DNA from: Candidatus Saccharimonadota bacterium
GTDB lineage: Bacteria; Patescibacteriota; Saccharimonadia; Saccharimonadales; Saccharimonadaceae
Reading direction: 5' to 3'
Assembly: GCA_017459845.1 (NCBI GenBank)
Contig: JAFUCF010000028.1
Coordinates: forward strand, 1 to 33,419
Length of the DNA stretch: 33,419 nt
This document shows, piece after piece, positions 7,407 to 14,152 of this stretch. How positions within the stretch are numbered: the first letter of the stretch is position 1; each line of letters begins with the position of its first letter. The position numbers were made by a program, and so were the translations under genes. The notes under the pieces are model-generated. The model was not told the DNA's origin. It ran no database searches and saw nothing but the letters and a program-made list of their open reading frames with translations.

Positions 7407-8684
7407 CTAGAATAATCGGATGACGTCTAGGACGGTGATTAGGGCGATTAGGATTAAGAGTACGGTAAAGGCGCGGGCGACAATTTTTTCTTCAATTTCT
7501 TTGGTGAGCTCTTTTTTACGGAGGCGGAAAATAGCAATGAGTAAGAAGCGGCCGCCGTCTAGAGCCGGGATTGGCAAGACGTTCATACAGGCAAGCGAAA
7601 CGGAAATAAGCGCAGCTAGAAAGAGGATGTTAGAAAAGCCAGTATCTACAAAAGCTGGGAATAGAACACCTAGTATCCCGACTGGCCCAGAAACAGAATC
7701 GCCGGCGGCGCCGATGGCGGTCTTACCCTCTTCGCGAGTGGTCTCGTCTGGACTAAATTGTTTGAAGATGCCAGAAAAGAGATTATAAACTGCGGTGCCT
7801 AGGCCTTTGTAAGTTTCTCCGGTAAGCTGAATGGTGGTAGCGGCACCAACGATTGGCGCAGACCAAGTGGAACGATAGAGCGCTTGGTCTTTTTGTTGCA
7901 TGGAGATGCCTAAGGCATAGGTAGCATCCTTCCCCCCTAGCTCTACTTTAATATTTTCTGTTTTGCCATCGCGCTCTACGCCGTATTCTACCGTTTCGCC
8001 GCGGTGGGCCTCGTTTTCAGAGATGAGAGTGCTAGTATCGCCAACCTCAGTAGTTTTACCGTTTACTGTGATACTTTTAATTTGATCATTCTCTTTTAAG
8101 CCGGCGCGGCTAGCCGGGCTATCGTCTAAGACCTTAGCTACGATGATTTTGCCGCTGCTGACGGAGACATCACTATCTATCTGAAATTGGTTTTCGATGA
8201 AATGTGGCATCCCCGTAAAAGCTAGAATAGTAAGGAGAATAAACGCTACTAGCCAGTTCATAGCGACGCCGGCAAAGAGGATTTTCGTCTTTTGCCAGAA
8301 GGATGCCTGGCCAAAAGATTCGGGGCGCTTATCACTATCCGATTCCCCCTTCATGGCGCAAAAGCCACCGATTGGTAAGAAGTTTATGGAGAAGATTAGC
8401 TCTTTTTGCTTTTTGCCCCACTCGCCTTTCGGGAATGGCAGCCACTTTTTAGGACGCTTTTTGTCAAATTTTTTGCCAGCTTTTTTGGCGGCTTTTTTCT
8501 CCTTTTGCCACTTGGTATATTCTGGGTTTTTAACCCAAGCTTTGGCACGCGGCGGGAAGCCAATACCAAACTCCTCCACCCAGACGCCGTTCCTACGCGC
8601 GGCAATGAAGTGGCCAAACTCGTGGGCGACAACCAAGCTCATTAAAACAATTAAGCCAATAATTACACCTAAAACAATATTCAT
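7407..8684 (-). CDS. rseP: RseP-type site-2 protease (M50 metalloprotease with PDZ domain)
   Basis: Intramembrane zinc protease that cuts membrane-anchored regulators or leftover signal peptides. The 425 residues hold HEFGH at 21-25 in the first membrane segment (zinc ligands His21 and His25, catalytic Glu22). A PDZ domain lies near 165-250, and the second motif, NVLPIPALDGG (Asp376), sits in a late membrane segment. An unusual Lys-rich stretch (about 47-96) lies between the first helix and the conserved FLPIGGF loop and looks like a cytoplasmic insertion. The start is fixed by an extended -10 box 6 nt upstream with no ribosome site. No anti-sigma factor partner is visible in this window. Family assignment is secure; the substrate is unknown. 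Confidence 0.95.
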   Translation of the reverse strand: MNIVLGVIIGLIVLMSLVVAHEFGHFIAARRNGVWVEEFGIGFPPRAKAWVKNPEYTKWQKEKKAAKKAGKKFDKKRPKKWLPFPKGEWGKKQKELIFSINFLPIGGFCAMKGESDSDKRPESFGQASFWQKTKILFAGVAMNWLVAFILLTILAFTGMPHFIENQFQIDSDVSVSSGKIIVAKVLDDSPASRAGLKENDQIKSITVNGKTTEVGDTSTLISENEAHRGETVEYGVERDGKTENIKVELGGKDATYALGISMQQKDQALYRSTWSAPIVGAATTIQLTGETYKGLGTAVYNLFSGIFKQFSPDETTREEGKTAIGAAGDSVSGPVGILGVLFPAFVDTGFSNILFLAALISVSLACMNVLPIPALDGGRFLLIAIFRLRKKELTKEIEEKIVARAFTVLLILIALITVLDVIRLF

Positions 8685-8690
8685 ATTATT

Positions 8691-8699
8691 ATTATAACA
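8691..8699 (-). promoter_or_regulatory. Extended -10 promoter of rseP (leaderless)
   Basis: TGTTATAAT on the minus strand lies 6 nt before the rseP ATG and abuts the long palindrome upstream. Confidence 0.7.
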
Positions 8700-8708
8700 T
8701 AATCATTT

Positions 8709-8838
8709 GGCAAATCGGCTCGTAACTTGGGTATTTTCGGGGCCTGCCCCAAAACACCCCATAAAATTCTTATAGGAATTTTATGGGGCCCTGTTTTGGA
8801 CCACCCGAAAATAGCCCTAAGTAGGTCACCGATTTGCC
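8709..8838. repeat. 130-bp palindrome upstream of rseP
   Basis: GGCAAATCGG at the left end pairs with CCGATTTGCC at the right end. The centre is a perfect 13-bp stem (8757-8769 with 8776-8788, loop TTATAG), and the intervening arms match with interruptions. No open frame was found in it. Confidence 0.8.
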
Positions 8839-8850
8839 GCTGATAGCTGG

Positions 8851-9032
8851 CCTAGAACCTAAGCGGGTGTGCTTGCTAGACGCTAGCCGCCGCCTGCTAC
8901 CGCCAAAAAATTACAACAAATAGCCTATCTTCAGAGCGCCTATGTTTGGGCGCTCCTCAGATAGGTATTAGTTGTAATTTTTGCGGGGCGGCTGACGCAT
9001 TGTCTAGCAAGCACGCCCGCTTAAGTTCTAGG
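8851..9032. repeat. 182-bp palindrome downstream of tsf
   Basis: The outer arms 8851-8881 and 9002-9032 pair almost perfectly (CCTAGAACCTAAGCGGG with CCCGCTTAAGTTCTAGG). Inner stems are 8905-8916 with 8971-8982, and 8924-8940 with 8948-8965. It starts 15 nt after the tsf stop codon and lies in tandem with the neighbouring 130-bp palindrome but differs in sequence. It could cap or end the rpsB-tsf transcript. Confidence 0.8.
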
Positions 9033-9047
9033 CTGCCCGGCAGCTGT

Positions 9048-9638
9048 TTATTCAGTTACGCCAAGCTCAATGCGCTTAAATTGCTTGACGGTGATGTTCT
9101 CACCGGTTTTGGCTATGGCATCTTTAATGAATTCTGCAACAGTCTTGGTGTCATCCAAGATATATGGTTGCTCCATGAGGACTTTGTCGGAGAAAGCCTT
9201 TTTGATTTGGCCTTCAATGATTTGGTCTTTCATTTTTTCTGGGCCCTTGAAGTTTTCTTCTAATTCTTTCCTCTTAGCGTTCATAACATCTTCTGGGATG
9301 TTTTCAGTAGAAACGTAGAGTGGAGCCATAGAAGCAACTTGCATAGCGATTTTGTGGGCGAGGTCTTTAAACTCATCGGTTTTAGCAACGAAACTGGTCT
9401 CGCAGTTAACTTCTACAATAGCGCCGATACGGCCATCGTGGACATAAGAATCGATTAAGCCTTCGCGAGTCTCGCGATCCCCGCGTTTCTCAGCCTTGGT
9501 GAGGCCTTTCTTGCGCATAGCTTCCAAAGCTTTATCGAAATCACCGTTTGCCTCTACGAGCGCTTGTTTAGCGTCTGTCAGACCGACGCCGGATAATTCT
9601 TTTAGTTTTTTAATTTCTTCAATAGAAATATTGGCCAT
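9048..9638 (-). CDS. tsf: Elongation factor Ts
   Basis: Guanine-nucleotide exchange factor that recycles EF-Tu. The 196 residues begin with the UBA-like N-terminal module (GVGLTDAKQALVEANGDFD near 17-35), followed by the core with GRIGAIVEVNCETSFVAK. It is the short form with a reduced core, well below the roughly 280 residues of the enterobacterial protein and close to the short Thermus-type proteins. The start has a strong AAGGAGG site. It lies 19 nt after rpsB and is surely cotranscribed with it. The usual next gene, pyrH, is absent; two long palindromes follow instead. Confidence 0.98.
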   Translation of the reverse strand: MANISIEEIKKLKELSGVGLTDAKQALVEANGDFDKALEAMRKKGLTKAEKRGDRETREGLIDSYVHDGRIGAIVEVNCETSFVAKTDEFKDLAHKIAMQVASMAPLYVSTENIPEDVMNAKRKELEENFKGPEKMKDQIIEGQIKKAFSDKVLMEQPYILDDTKTVAEFIKDAIAKTGENITVKQFKRIELGVTE

Positions 9639-9657
9639 TTTGCCTCCTTTTAATTAA

Positions 9658-10344
9658 TTATTTTTTTGCTGATTTGATAGCTTCTGTAAAGTAGCTGAGA
9701 TAAAGCTCTAGAGCCTTGACAGAGTTGTCGTTGCCCGGGATGACGTAATCAATGCCAGTTGGATCAACGTTGGTATCGCAGATGGCGATGACTGGGATGT
9801 TCAAAGTCTTAGCTTCTTTGATGGCATTTTTGTCCTGAACAGCGTCTAGGACGATAAGAGCAGCTGGCTGCTCGGCCATCTCTTTAATGCCGCCATAGCG
9901 AGTGTTTAAGAGATCAATCTCCTCTTGGAAGCGCTGGACTTCTAGCTTGTTATAGCGATTGGCGAGCTCGCCGGATTCCATGCGACGCTCTAAATCTTTT
10001 AGCTTCTTAATTTGGCGATTAACGGTCTCTACGTTAGTGAGAGTACCGCCAACCCAGCGCTCTGTAACATAAGGCATGTTTACAGATTCTGCAGCGGCTT
10101 TAACTAGCTCTTTAGACTGTTTTTGGGTGTCTACAAAGAGAATTTTTTTGCCACTTTTGGCAATCTCTGTGATTTTAGGAAGAGCCGCCTCGAAACCTTC
10201 GCAGGTCTTCTCTAGGTTAATAATATGTGCGCCGTTTCTGCGGCTGTGAATATATGGCGCCATTTTTGGGTGCCAACGGCTAGTTTTGTGCCCAAAGTGA
10301 GCGCCAGCTTCTAGCAAAGCTTTCATGTCAACTTTTACTGTCAT
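9658..10344 (-). CDS. rpsB: 30S ribosomal protein S2
   Basis: Small-subunit ribosomal protein S2, 228 residues, starting MTVKVDMKALLEAGAHFGHK. It shows the family signatures HFGHKTSRWHPKMAPYI near the N-terminus and KNAIKEAKTLNIPVIAICDT followed by a conserved Pro-Gly-Asn-Asp segment near the C-terminus. I chose ATG 10344 because a GAAAGGGAAA ribosome site precedes it and S2 homology begins there. An upstream in-frame ATG at 10485 would add 47 unrelated residues and would start upstream of the promoter. The gene is first in an rpsB-tsf operon with a strong promoter and a leader hairpin. Confidence 0.98.
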   Translation of the reverse strand: MTVKVDMKALLEAGAHFGHKTSRWHPKMAPYIHSRRNGAHIINLEKTCEGFEAALPKITEIAKSGKKILFVDTQKQSKELVKAAAESVNMPYVTERWVGGTLTNVETVNRQIKKLKDLERRMESGELANRYNKLEVQRFQEEIDLLNTRYGGIKEMAEQPAALIVLDAVQDKNAIKEAKTLNIPVIAICDTNVDPTGIDYVIPGNDNSVKALELYLSYFTEAIKSAKK

Positions 10345-10364
10345 ACAGTTTCCCTTTCTCTTAG

Positions 10365-10398
10365 GCTGCAGGTATTTAGTCAGGAAAACTCCTGCAGC
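10365..10398 (-). promoter_or_regulatory. Hairpin in the rpsB 5' leader
   Basis: A perfect 8-bp stem (10365-10372 with 10391-10398, GCTGCAGG/CCTGCAGC) encloses 18 nt between the promoter and the rpsB ribosome site. rpsB leaders in other bacteria bind S2 for autoregulation; similarity of this hairpin to those has not been shown. Confidence 0.5.
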
Positions 10399-10425
10399 TG
10401 TTTGATTAAAATTGATACTTAAAAG

Positions 10426-10454
10426 ATTATAGCATAGATTTTCCCTATTTACAA
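10426..10454 (-). promoter_or_regulatory. rpsB-tsf promoter
   Basis: On the minus strand, TTGTAA (10454-10449), a 17-bp spacer and TATAAT (10431-10426) preceded by TGC. The leader to the ATG is about 75 nt. Its -35 hexamer shares five bases with the rpmE -35 hexamer. Confidence 0.85.
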
Positions 10455-10476
10455 GGGGGGATTTCTTTGATATAAT
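10448..10476 (+). promoter_or_regulatory. rpmE promoter
   Basis: TTTACA (10448-10453), a 17-bp spacer and TATAAT (10471-10476) preceded by TGA. Only 11 nt separate the -10 box from the ATG, so the leader is at most a few nucleotides. Confidence 0.85.
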
Positions 10477-10487
10477 AGAGGACAATT

Positions 10488-10820
10488 ATGAGTAAAAGTG
10501 AAATTCATCCTAAAGATTATCGGCTTGTCGTGTTTTCTGACGAAGCTGCTGGCTTTTCGTTCTTAACTCGTTCCACAGCGAAAAGCGAAGAAACTATCAA
10601 GTGGAAAGATGGTAATGAATACCCGCTCGTAAAGATGCAGATTTCTTCTGCTTCCCACCCGTTCTTTACTGGCGAGGAAAAGATCATAGATACCGAGGGC
10701 CGCGTAGACCGCTTTAAAGCCCGTGCTGCTAAGGCAGCTGCTCTTAAGCAGACACTTGGCAACAAGGTAAAGAAGGCTGAAAAAGAAGCTGCTAAGAAAG
10801 AAGCCAAAGAGAGTAAATAG
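10488..10820 (+). CDS. rpmE2: 50S ribosomal protein L31, zinc-free (type B) form
   Basis: Large-subunit protein L31. The N-terminal 80 residues match the type B signature: [49 protein letters not shown] and [12 protein letters not shown]. The CxxC zinc pair of the type A form is missing. At 110 residues it is longer than usual because of a Lys/Ala-rich tail (about 85-110), probably rRNA-binding. It is transcribed divergently from rpsB and is followed by a terminator. Confidence 0.93.
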   Translation: MSKSEIHPKDYRLVVFSDEAAGFSFLTRSTAKSEETIKWKDGNEYPLVKMQISSASHPFFTGEEKIIDTEGRVDRFKARAAKAAALKQTLGNKVKKAEKEAAKKEAKESK

Positions 10821-10826
10821 CTTTTT

Positions 10827-10854
10827 AAAAAAGTGCCACTCATGGCACTTTTTT
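10827..10854 (+). terminator. Terminator after rpmE
   Basis: An 11-bp stem (AAAAAAGTGCC with its complement), loop ACTCAT, and the T6 at its end. The frr -10 box begins immediately downstream. Confidence 0.85.
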
Positions 10855-10862
10855 GATATAAT
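10854..10862 (+). promoter_or_regulatory. Extended -10 promoter of frr
   Basis: TGATATAAT directly follows the rpmE terminator. The 27-nt leader carries a CGGGAG ribosome site before ATG 10890. No good -35 box is seen. Confidence 0.65.
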
Positions 10863-10889
10863 AGAATTAGTAATAATCGGGAGCACAAG

Positions 10890-11432
10890 ATGTTTGATAC
10901 TAAAGAAGAGCAAAAGAAAATGAACGAGGTATTAGAGCGCTTCATGGGCGAGATGAAAAAAGTCCGTACGGGGCGCGCACACCCGGATATGTTGGCTGGG
11001 GTAAAGGTTGAGGCTTACGGCCAGTGGATGCCACTAAATCAGGTAGCTAATGTAACAATTGGCGATGCAACGATGCTAGTGATTACTCCGTTTGATCCAT
11101 CTAATATTGCAAACATCGAGTCGGCTATCCGGGCTGATTCTACTTTGGGGCTCAACCCATCTGACGATGGCCGGATTGTAAGAGTGCCAATCCCGCCGCT
11201 GACGGAGGAGCGCCGCAGGGAAATCGTTAAGACGGCTTCTTCTAAGGTGGAGGAAGCTAAAGTATCCATTAGAAACGTACGCGAAGACGCAAGAAAAGAT
11301 ATTAAAGCTTTGGAGCTGCCAGAGGATGCAAAAAAGCGGGCAGAAAAAGAAATTGATGATCTTACCAAAGAATATACAGACAAAATCGATGCGGCTTTCA
11401 AAGAAAAAGAAGCCGATATTATGAAAATTTAG
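10890..11432 (+). CDS. frr: Ribosome recycling factor
   Basis: Splits the post-termination ribosome together with EF-G. The 180 residues match the full-length family: KVRTGRAHPDML near 25-36, ITPFDPSNIANIESAI, RIVRVPIPPLTEERRREIVK, and the C-terminal helix AEKEIDDLTKEYTDKID. In most bacteria the order is rpsB-tsf-pyrH-frr. Here frr has been separated from rpsB-tsf by rpmE and inverted relative to it, and pyrH is missing. A GGGAG site lies before the ATG. A bidirectional terminator follows. Confidence 0.98.
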   Translation: MFDTKEEQKKMNEVLERFMGEMKKVRTGRAHPDMLAGVKVEAYGQWMPLNQVANVTIGDATMLVITPFDPSNIANIESAIRADSTLGLNPSDDGRIVRVPIPPLTEERRREIVKTASSKVEEAKVSIRNVREDARKDIKALELPEDAKKRAEKEIDDLTKEYTDKIDAAFKEKEADIMKI

Positions 11433-11434
11433 CT

Positions 11435-11461
11435 AAAAATCGCCAAGTTTGGCGATTTTTT
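11435..11461. terminator. Bidirectional terminator between frr and the rhodanese gene
   Basis: Stem AAAAATCGCC with GGCGATTTTT, loop AAGTTT, T runs on both strands. Confidence 0.85.
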
Positions 11462-11473
11462 GATGCTAAAAGT

Positions 11474-12556
11474 TTAGAGTATGGCGTATTTAGAAATCCA
11501 TTCCTCGAGAAGTTTTTTATCATTGTAAATTGGGCCGTCGGCATCAGAATTAGCCTTGAGGGCGGCGGCTACTTTACCCTCCTTTAAAATGACGAGCGAT
11601 GGGTAATACGGGACATCGTCTTTTAGGGCGATCTCTTTAGCATCGGCCCACATCATACGATAGAACTTAGTATTGTTCTCAGCAGAGATTTCATCTATGA
11701 AGCCACGCATCCGCTCGGCGGTGACGCAGCCGGTTTGGTCAACAAAAATAAGGGCCGATTTTTTATCGGCGATGAGCTGTTCGTAGCCGGAGAGGCTGAG
11801 GTCTTCTACCTCAGCCTTGCCAACTGTCTTGGGCGTTAAAGTTTTAAAGTTTATTTCGTGGTATGGTACCTTCCAAAAAGCATAGTAGGTTTTGCCATCG
11901 GCAGTAGTCTCTTTAACTTGGACTTTATTCTCGCCCTCGTAGAACCAGTAGCCGCCGGTATCATAAATCTTGTTTTCATCCCAGCCGAGAGATACGAGCA
12001 ATTTCTTCATCATGCCAGAGTAGCCGCCACCGCCACACATCAAGAAAATGTATTTATCCTTTGGGAATAAATCTTCTAGTGCACGCATGGATTCTTGGTA
12101 GTTAGCCTTATAAGTACCATCGCTCTGTAGGGAGAAAAGAGTGGGGCCAGTATAGCCAGCACCAACAGACTCTGGCAAGCCAGTAACGGTGGCGATGTAT
12201 GGATATGGAACAACTTGAAAGCCCTTGATAAAGCCAGAGAGATAGCGATCTCCGCCGATGCTCTCGTAATTCCCCGGATCTTCTAGCATACGCAAATCCC
12301 AATAGACGGAATCGCTCCGACCAAGATATTTATCGATCGTAGACTCATTAATATTTTTGTCTATGCCTAATTCCCCACGCTGGCCCTCAGACAATTCTGG
12401 CTTTGGGAGTTCTGCTAAGACTTCGCGCCCGAGCCCGTTTTGGCCGACGGTGAGACCGAAGAAAAACATCGTCCCGGCGATAATTACAGCGACAACCGCC
12501 GCCACCGTTGAAATAATCCCCCAAGCTTTTTTATCGGTCATTTCATTTTCTGCCAT
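11474..12556 (-). CDS. Membrane-anchored rhodanese-like / thioredoxin-like fusion protein
   Basis: Predicted extracytoplasmic redox or sulfur-handling protein of 360 residues; its exact role is unknown. Residues 11-35 form a signal-anchor helix. A rhodanese-like domain spans about 80-215, with the YWDLR strand (Asp87) and an active-site loop LMCGGGGYSG (Cys174). The loop is glycine-rich and lacks the arginine typical of sulfurtransferases. A thioredoxin-like domain follows (about 255-360) with ALIFVDQTGCVTAERM (single Cys277) and a cis-proline-type YYPSLVI (Pro319). The second cysteine of a CxxC pair is missing, so ordinary dithiol chemistry is unlikely. The start has an AAGGAG site (12565-12570). 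It is divergent from a YbhN-like gene with interlocked promoters. Domain calls rest on motif recognition. Confidence 0.75.
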   Translation of the reverse strand: MAENEMTDKKAWGIISTVAAVVAVIIAGTMFFFGLTVGQNGLGREVLAELPKPELSEGQRGELGIDKNINESTIDKYLGRSDSVYWDLRMLEDPGNYESIGGDRYLSGFIKGFQVVPYPYIATVTGLPESVGAGYTGPTLFSLQSDGTYKANYQESMRALEDLFPKDKYIFLMCGGGGYSGMMKKLLVSLGWDENKIYDTGGYWFYEGENKVQVKETTADGKTYYAFWKVPYHEINFKTLTPKTVGKAEVEDLSLSGYEQLIADKKSALIFVDQTGCVTAERMRGFIDEISAENNTKFYRMMWADAKEIALKDDVPYYPSLVILKEGKVAAALKANSDADGPIYNDKKLLEEWISKYAIL

Positions 12557-12578
12557 CCCTATATCTCCTTTTGTATTT

Positions 12579-12607
12579 ATTATACACTACCTTGACCGCT
12601 TCGCCAA
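12579..12607 (-). promoter_or_regulatory. Promoter of the rhodanese-fusion gene
   Basis: On the minus strand, TTGGCG (12607-12602), a 17-bp spacer and TATAAT (12584-12579), then a short leader with AAGGAG. It overlaps the divergent promoter at 12592-12620. Confidence 0.7.
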
Positions 12608-12620
12608 GCCATACTATAAT
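12592..12620 (+). promoter_or_regulatory. Promoter of the YbhN-like gene (leaderless)
   Basis: TTGACC (12592-12597), a 17-bp spacer and TATAAT (12615-12620). The ATG is only 7 nt further on, so the message should be leaderless. Confidence 0.8.
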
Positions 12621-12627
12621 AATTTAT

Positions 12628-13656
12628 ATGGACAAAAAAACCGCAAAAAGGATGTTATTTAACGTACTGGTTTTTTTGGCTTTAATTGTGGCTACCTTTT
12701 GGTTTGTGTTTAAAGACCAAGATATCTCTAAAATCTTTGATATCACAAAAGACGCTAACCCCTACTTTTTATTGTTGGGCATTTTCTTTATGCTGATGTA
12801 TTTTGCGATGGAAGCTATCAATATTAAGAGCATCTTAAAGTCTTTTGGTAATAAGCTTTCTTTTCTTAAAGCCTACAAATTTACGATGATTGGGTTTTTC
12901 TTTGCGGCGGTTACTCCTAGTGCTACGGGTGGTCAGCCGATAGAGGTATACTATATGTCTAAGGAAAAAATCCCGGGGGCACATGGTGCTCTGGCTCTCT
13001 TAGTACAAGTGTGTGGAATCCAAGTGGCTACGATGATACTTGGCACGGTAAGTATGGCGCTTAACACTAATCTTTTAACAGGGCCGGTGCTTTGGCTCTC
13101 TATCATCGGGTTTGCAATTAATGGTATAGCTCTCGTCGCGATGTTAATATGTATTTTCAATAATAAATTTACACGCAAGCTTGTACATGGGTTTTTAAAC
13201 GTGTTGCAGCACGTAGGGATGAAGAAGATTAGTGAAAAGCGAGAATCGATAGATAAGAGTTTAGATCAATATGCGGATGGCGCTAAATATATGAAGGACC
13301 ATAAAAAAGAGTTTTTCATGGCGATGGTTAGAGTGTTTATTCAATTTTGTTTTTACTTCTCGGTGCCATTTTGCATTTACAAGGCGTTTGGACTAGAGGG
13401 GATGGGATTTTTCCAGATTTTTGCGCTGCAGGCAATTCTCTTTATGGCCACCAGCGCATTGCCGCTACCAGGCGCAATCGGGGCGAGCGAATCGGTGTTC
13501 TTAAGCCTCTTTGGTCTAGCCTTTGGTGCTGGCGAGATGCTACAATCTGCGATGCTGCTTAACCGTAGCATTACATTCTATCTCTTTGTGGTGGTGACAC
13601 TATTTGTTGTATTTATCAATATCGTGAGAATAAAAAATAGAAAAGCTGAGAAATAA
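12628..13656 (+). CDS. YbhN / MprF flippase-domain family membrane protein
   Basis: Polytopic membrane protein (342 residues, about eight helices) of the lysylphosphatidylglycerol synthetase transmembrane-region family. MprF uses this fold to flip aminoacyl-lipids. Recognisable family motifs are FFAAVTPSATGGQPIEVYYM near 93-112 and LPLPGAIGASESVFLSLFG near 280-300. No aminoacyl-transferase domain is attached, so any lipid or undecaprenyl-sugar substrate is unknown. I chose ATG 12628 rather than the open-frame extension to 12571, because the latter would start upstream of the promoter. The gene ends at a shared hairpin terminator. Confidence 0.88.
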   Translation: MDKKTAKRMLFNVLVFLALIVATFWFVFKDQDISKIFDITKDANPYFLLLGIFFMLMYFAMEAINIKSILKSFGNKLSFLKAYKFTMIGFFFAAVTPSATGGQPIEVYYMSKEKIPGAHGALALLVQVCGIQVATMILGTVSMALNTNLLTGPVLWLSIIGFAINGIALVAMLICIFNNKFTRKLVHGFLNVLQHVGMKKISEKRESIDKSLDQYADGAKYMKDHKKEFFMAMVRVFIQFCFYFSVPFCIYKAFGLEGMGFFQIFALQAILFMATSALPLPGAIGASESVFLSLFGLAFGAGEMLQSAMLLNRSITFYLFVVVTLFVVFINIVRIKNRKAEK

Positions 13657-13666
13657 TTATCATCAA

Positions 13667-13691
13667 AAAATCGCTGGAACCCAGCGATTTT
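13667..13691. terminator. Terminator between YbhN-like gene and the 85-residue orphan
   Basis: Stem AAAATCGCTGG with CCAGCGATTTT and loop AAC. The T6 run lies on the minus strand, so it works best for the minus gene, with weaker action on the plus strand. Confidence 0.75.
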
Positions 13692-13697
13692 AAGAGC

Positions 13698-13955
13698 TTA
13701 AGCAACTAGATACCAGTAAAGGCTCTTAGAGTCAAACTCTAGGCGGTGGTGCCTTCTGCCAACCATTACGTCAAAGAAATGGCGGGCGAAGTTGCCGTCA
13801 AAGCAGACTTTTGCTTCTAGAAGTTCGGTGACTTCTTCGACCTCTTGTACTCCGCGACGCTTGAATGAAAGCGGCTCGCACGGAGTCATCTCGTAGCCAA
13901 AGAGGGCCATGACTTCTACACGCTCTTTTGTATTATTAATATTAAAGTTTTTCAT
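13698..13955 (-). CDS. Small orphan protein, 85 residues
   Basis: I do not recognise a family. The protein is soluble and mixed-charge, with MALFGYEMTPCEPLSFKRRG near 16-35, EVEEVTELLEAKVCFDG near 37-53 and an aromatic tail SKSLYWYLVA. There is no signal peptide and no membrane segment. It is likely real. It has a good ribosome site (AGGAGTT, 5 nt before ATG 13955), its own extended -10 box at 14095-14103, a leader of about 130 nt with a stable hairpin, and a terminator. The long leader is unusual in this window, where most messages have none, and suggests post-transcriptional control. Confidence 0.7.
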   Translation of the reverse strand: MKNFNINNTKERVEVMALFGYEMTPCEPLSFKRRGVQEVEEVTELLEAKVCFDGNFARHFFDVMVGRRHHRLEFDSKSLYWYLVA

Positions 13956-13983
13956 AAGTAACTCCTAAATTAGATTTCTAGAA

Positions 13984-14034
13984 GTCATTTATGTGAGCCT
14001 GATTTATTGGCTCCTGGCTGAGAGTATAAATGAC
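13984..14034 (-). promoter_or_regulatory. Structured 5' leader of the 85-residue orphan
   Basis: A 9-bp stem (GTCATTTAT 13984-13992 with ATAAATGAC 14026-14034) encloses a second 5-bp stem (GAGCC with GGCTC, 13995-14013). It lies 29 nt upstream of the start codon. No known riboswitch class was recognised. Confidence 0.5.
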
Positions 14035-14094
14035 GATACTAACAGCTTTAAACTTTTTTCATCGCCAGTGACCGAAGTATAACGAGATAGTTTT

Positions 14095-14103
14095 ATTATA
14101 TCA
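14095..14103 (-). promoter_or_regulatory. Extended -10 promoter of the 85-residue orphan
   Basis: TGATATAAT on the minus strand, about 140 nt before the ATG. It defines a long leader. Confidence 0.6.
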
Positions 14104-14125
14104 TGCTTATGGCCTTTTGGGCATA

Positions 14126-14151
14126 AAAAAGCGGGGCAGTAACCGCTTTTT
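14126..14151 (-). terminator. Terminator after the LiaF-like gene
   Basis: A 9-bp stem (AAAAAGCGG with CCGCTTTTT) and a T-run on the minus strand lie directly after the stop codon. Confidence 0.75.
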
Positions 14152-14152
14152 A

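Noticed and set aside
8197-8697. Plus-strand open frame of 166 codons opposite rseP
   Set aside because: It is the antisense shadow of a clear rseP coding sequence, with no start signals.
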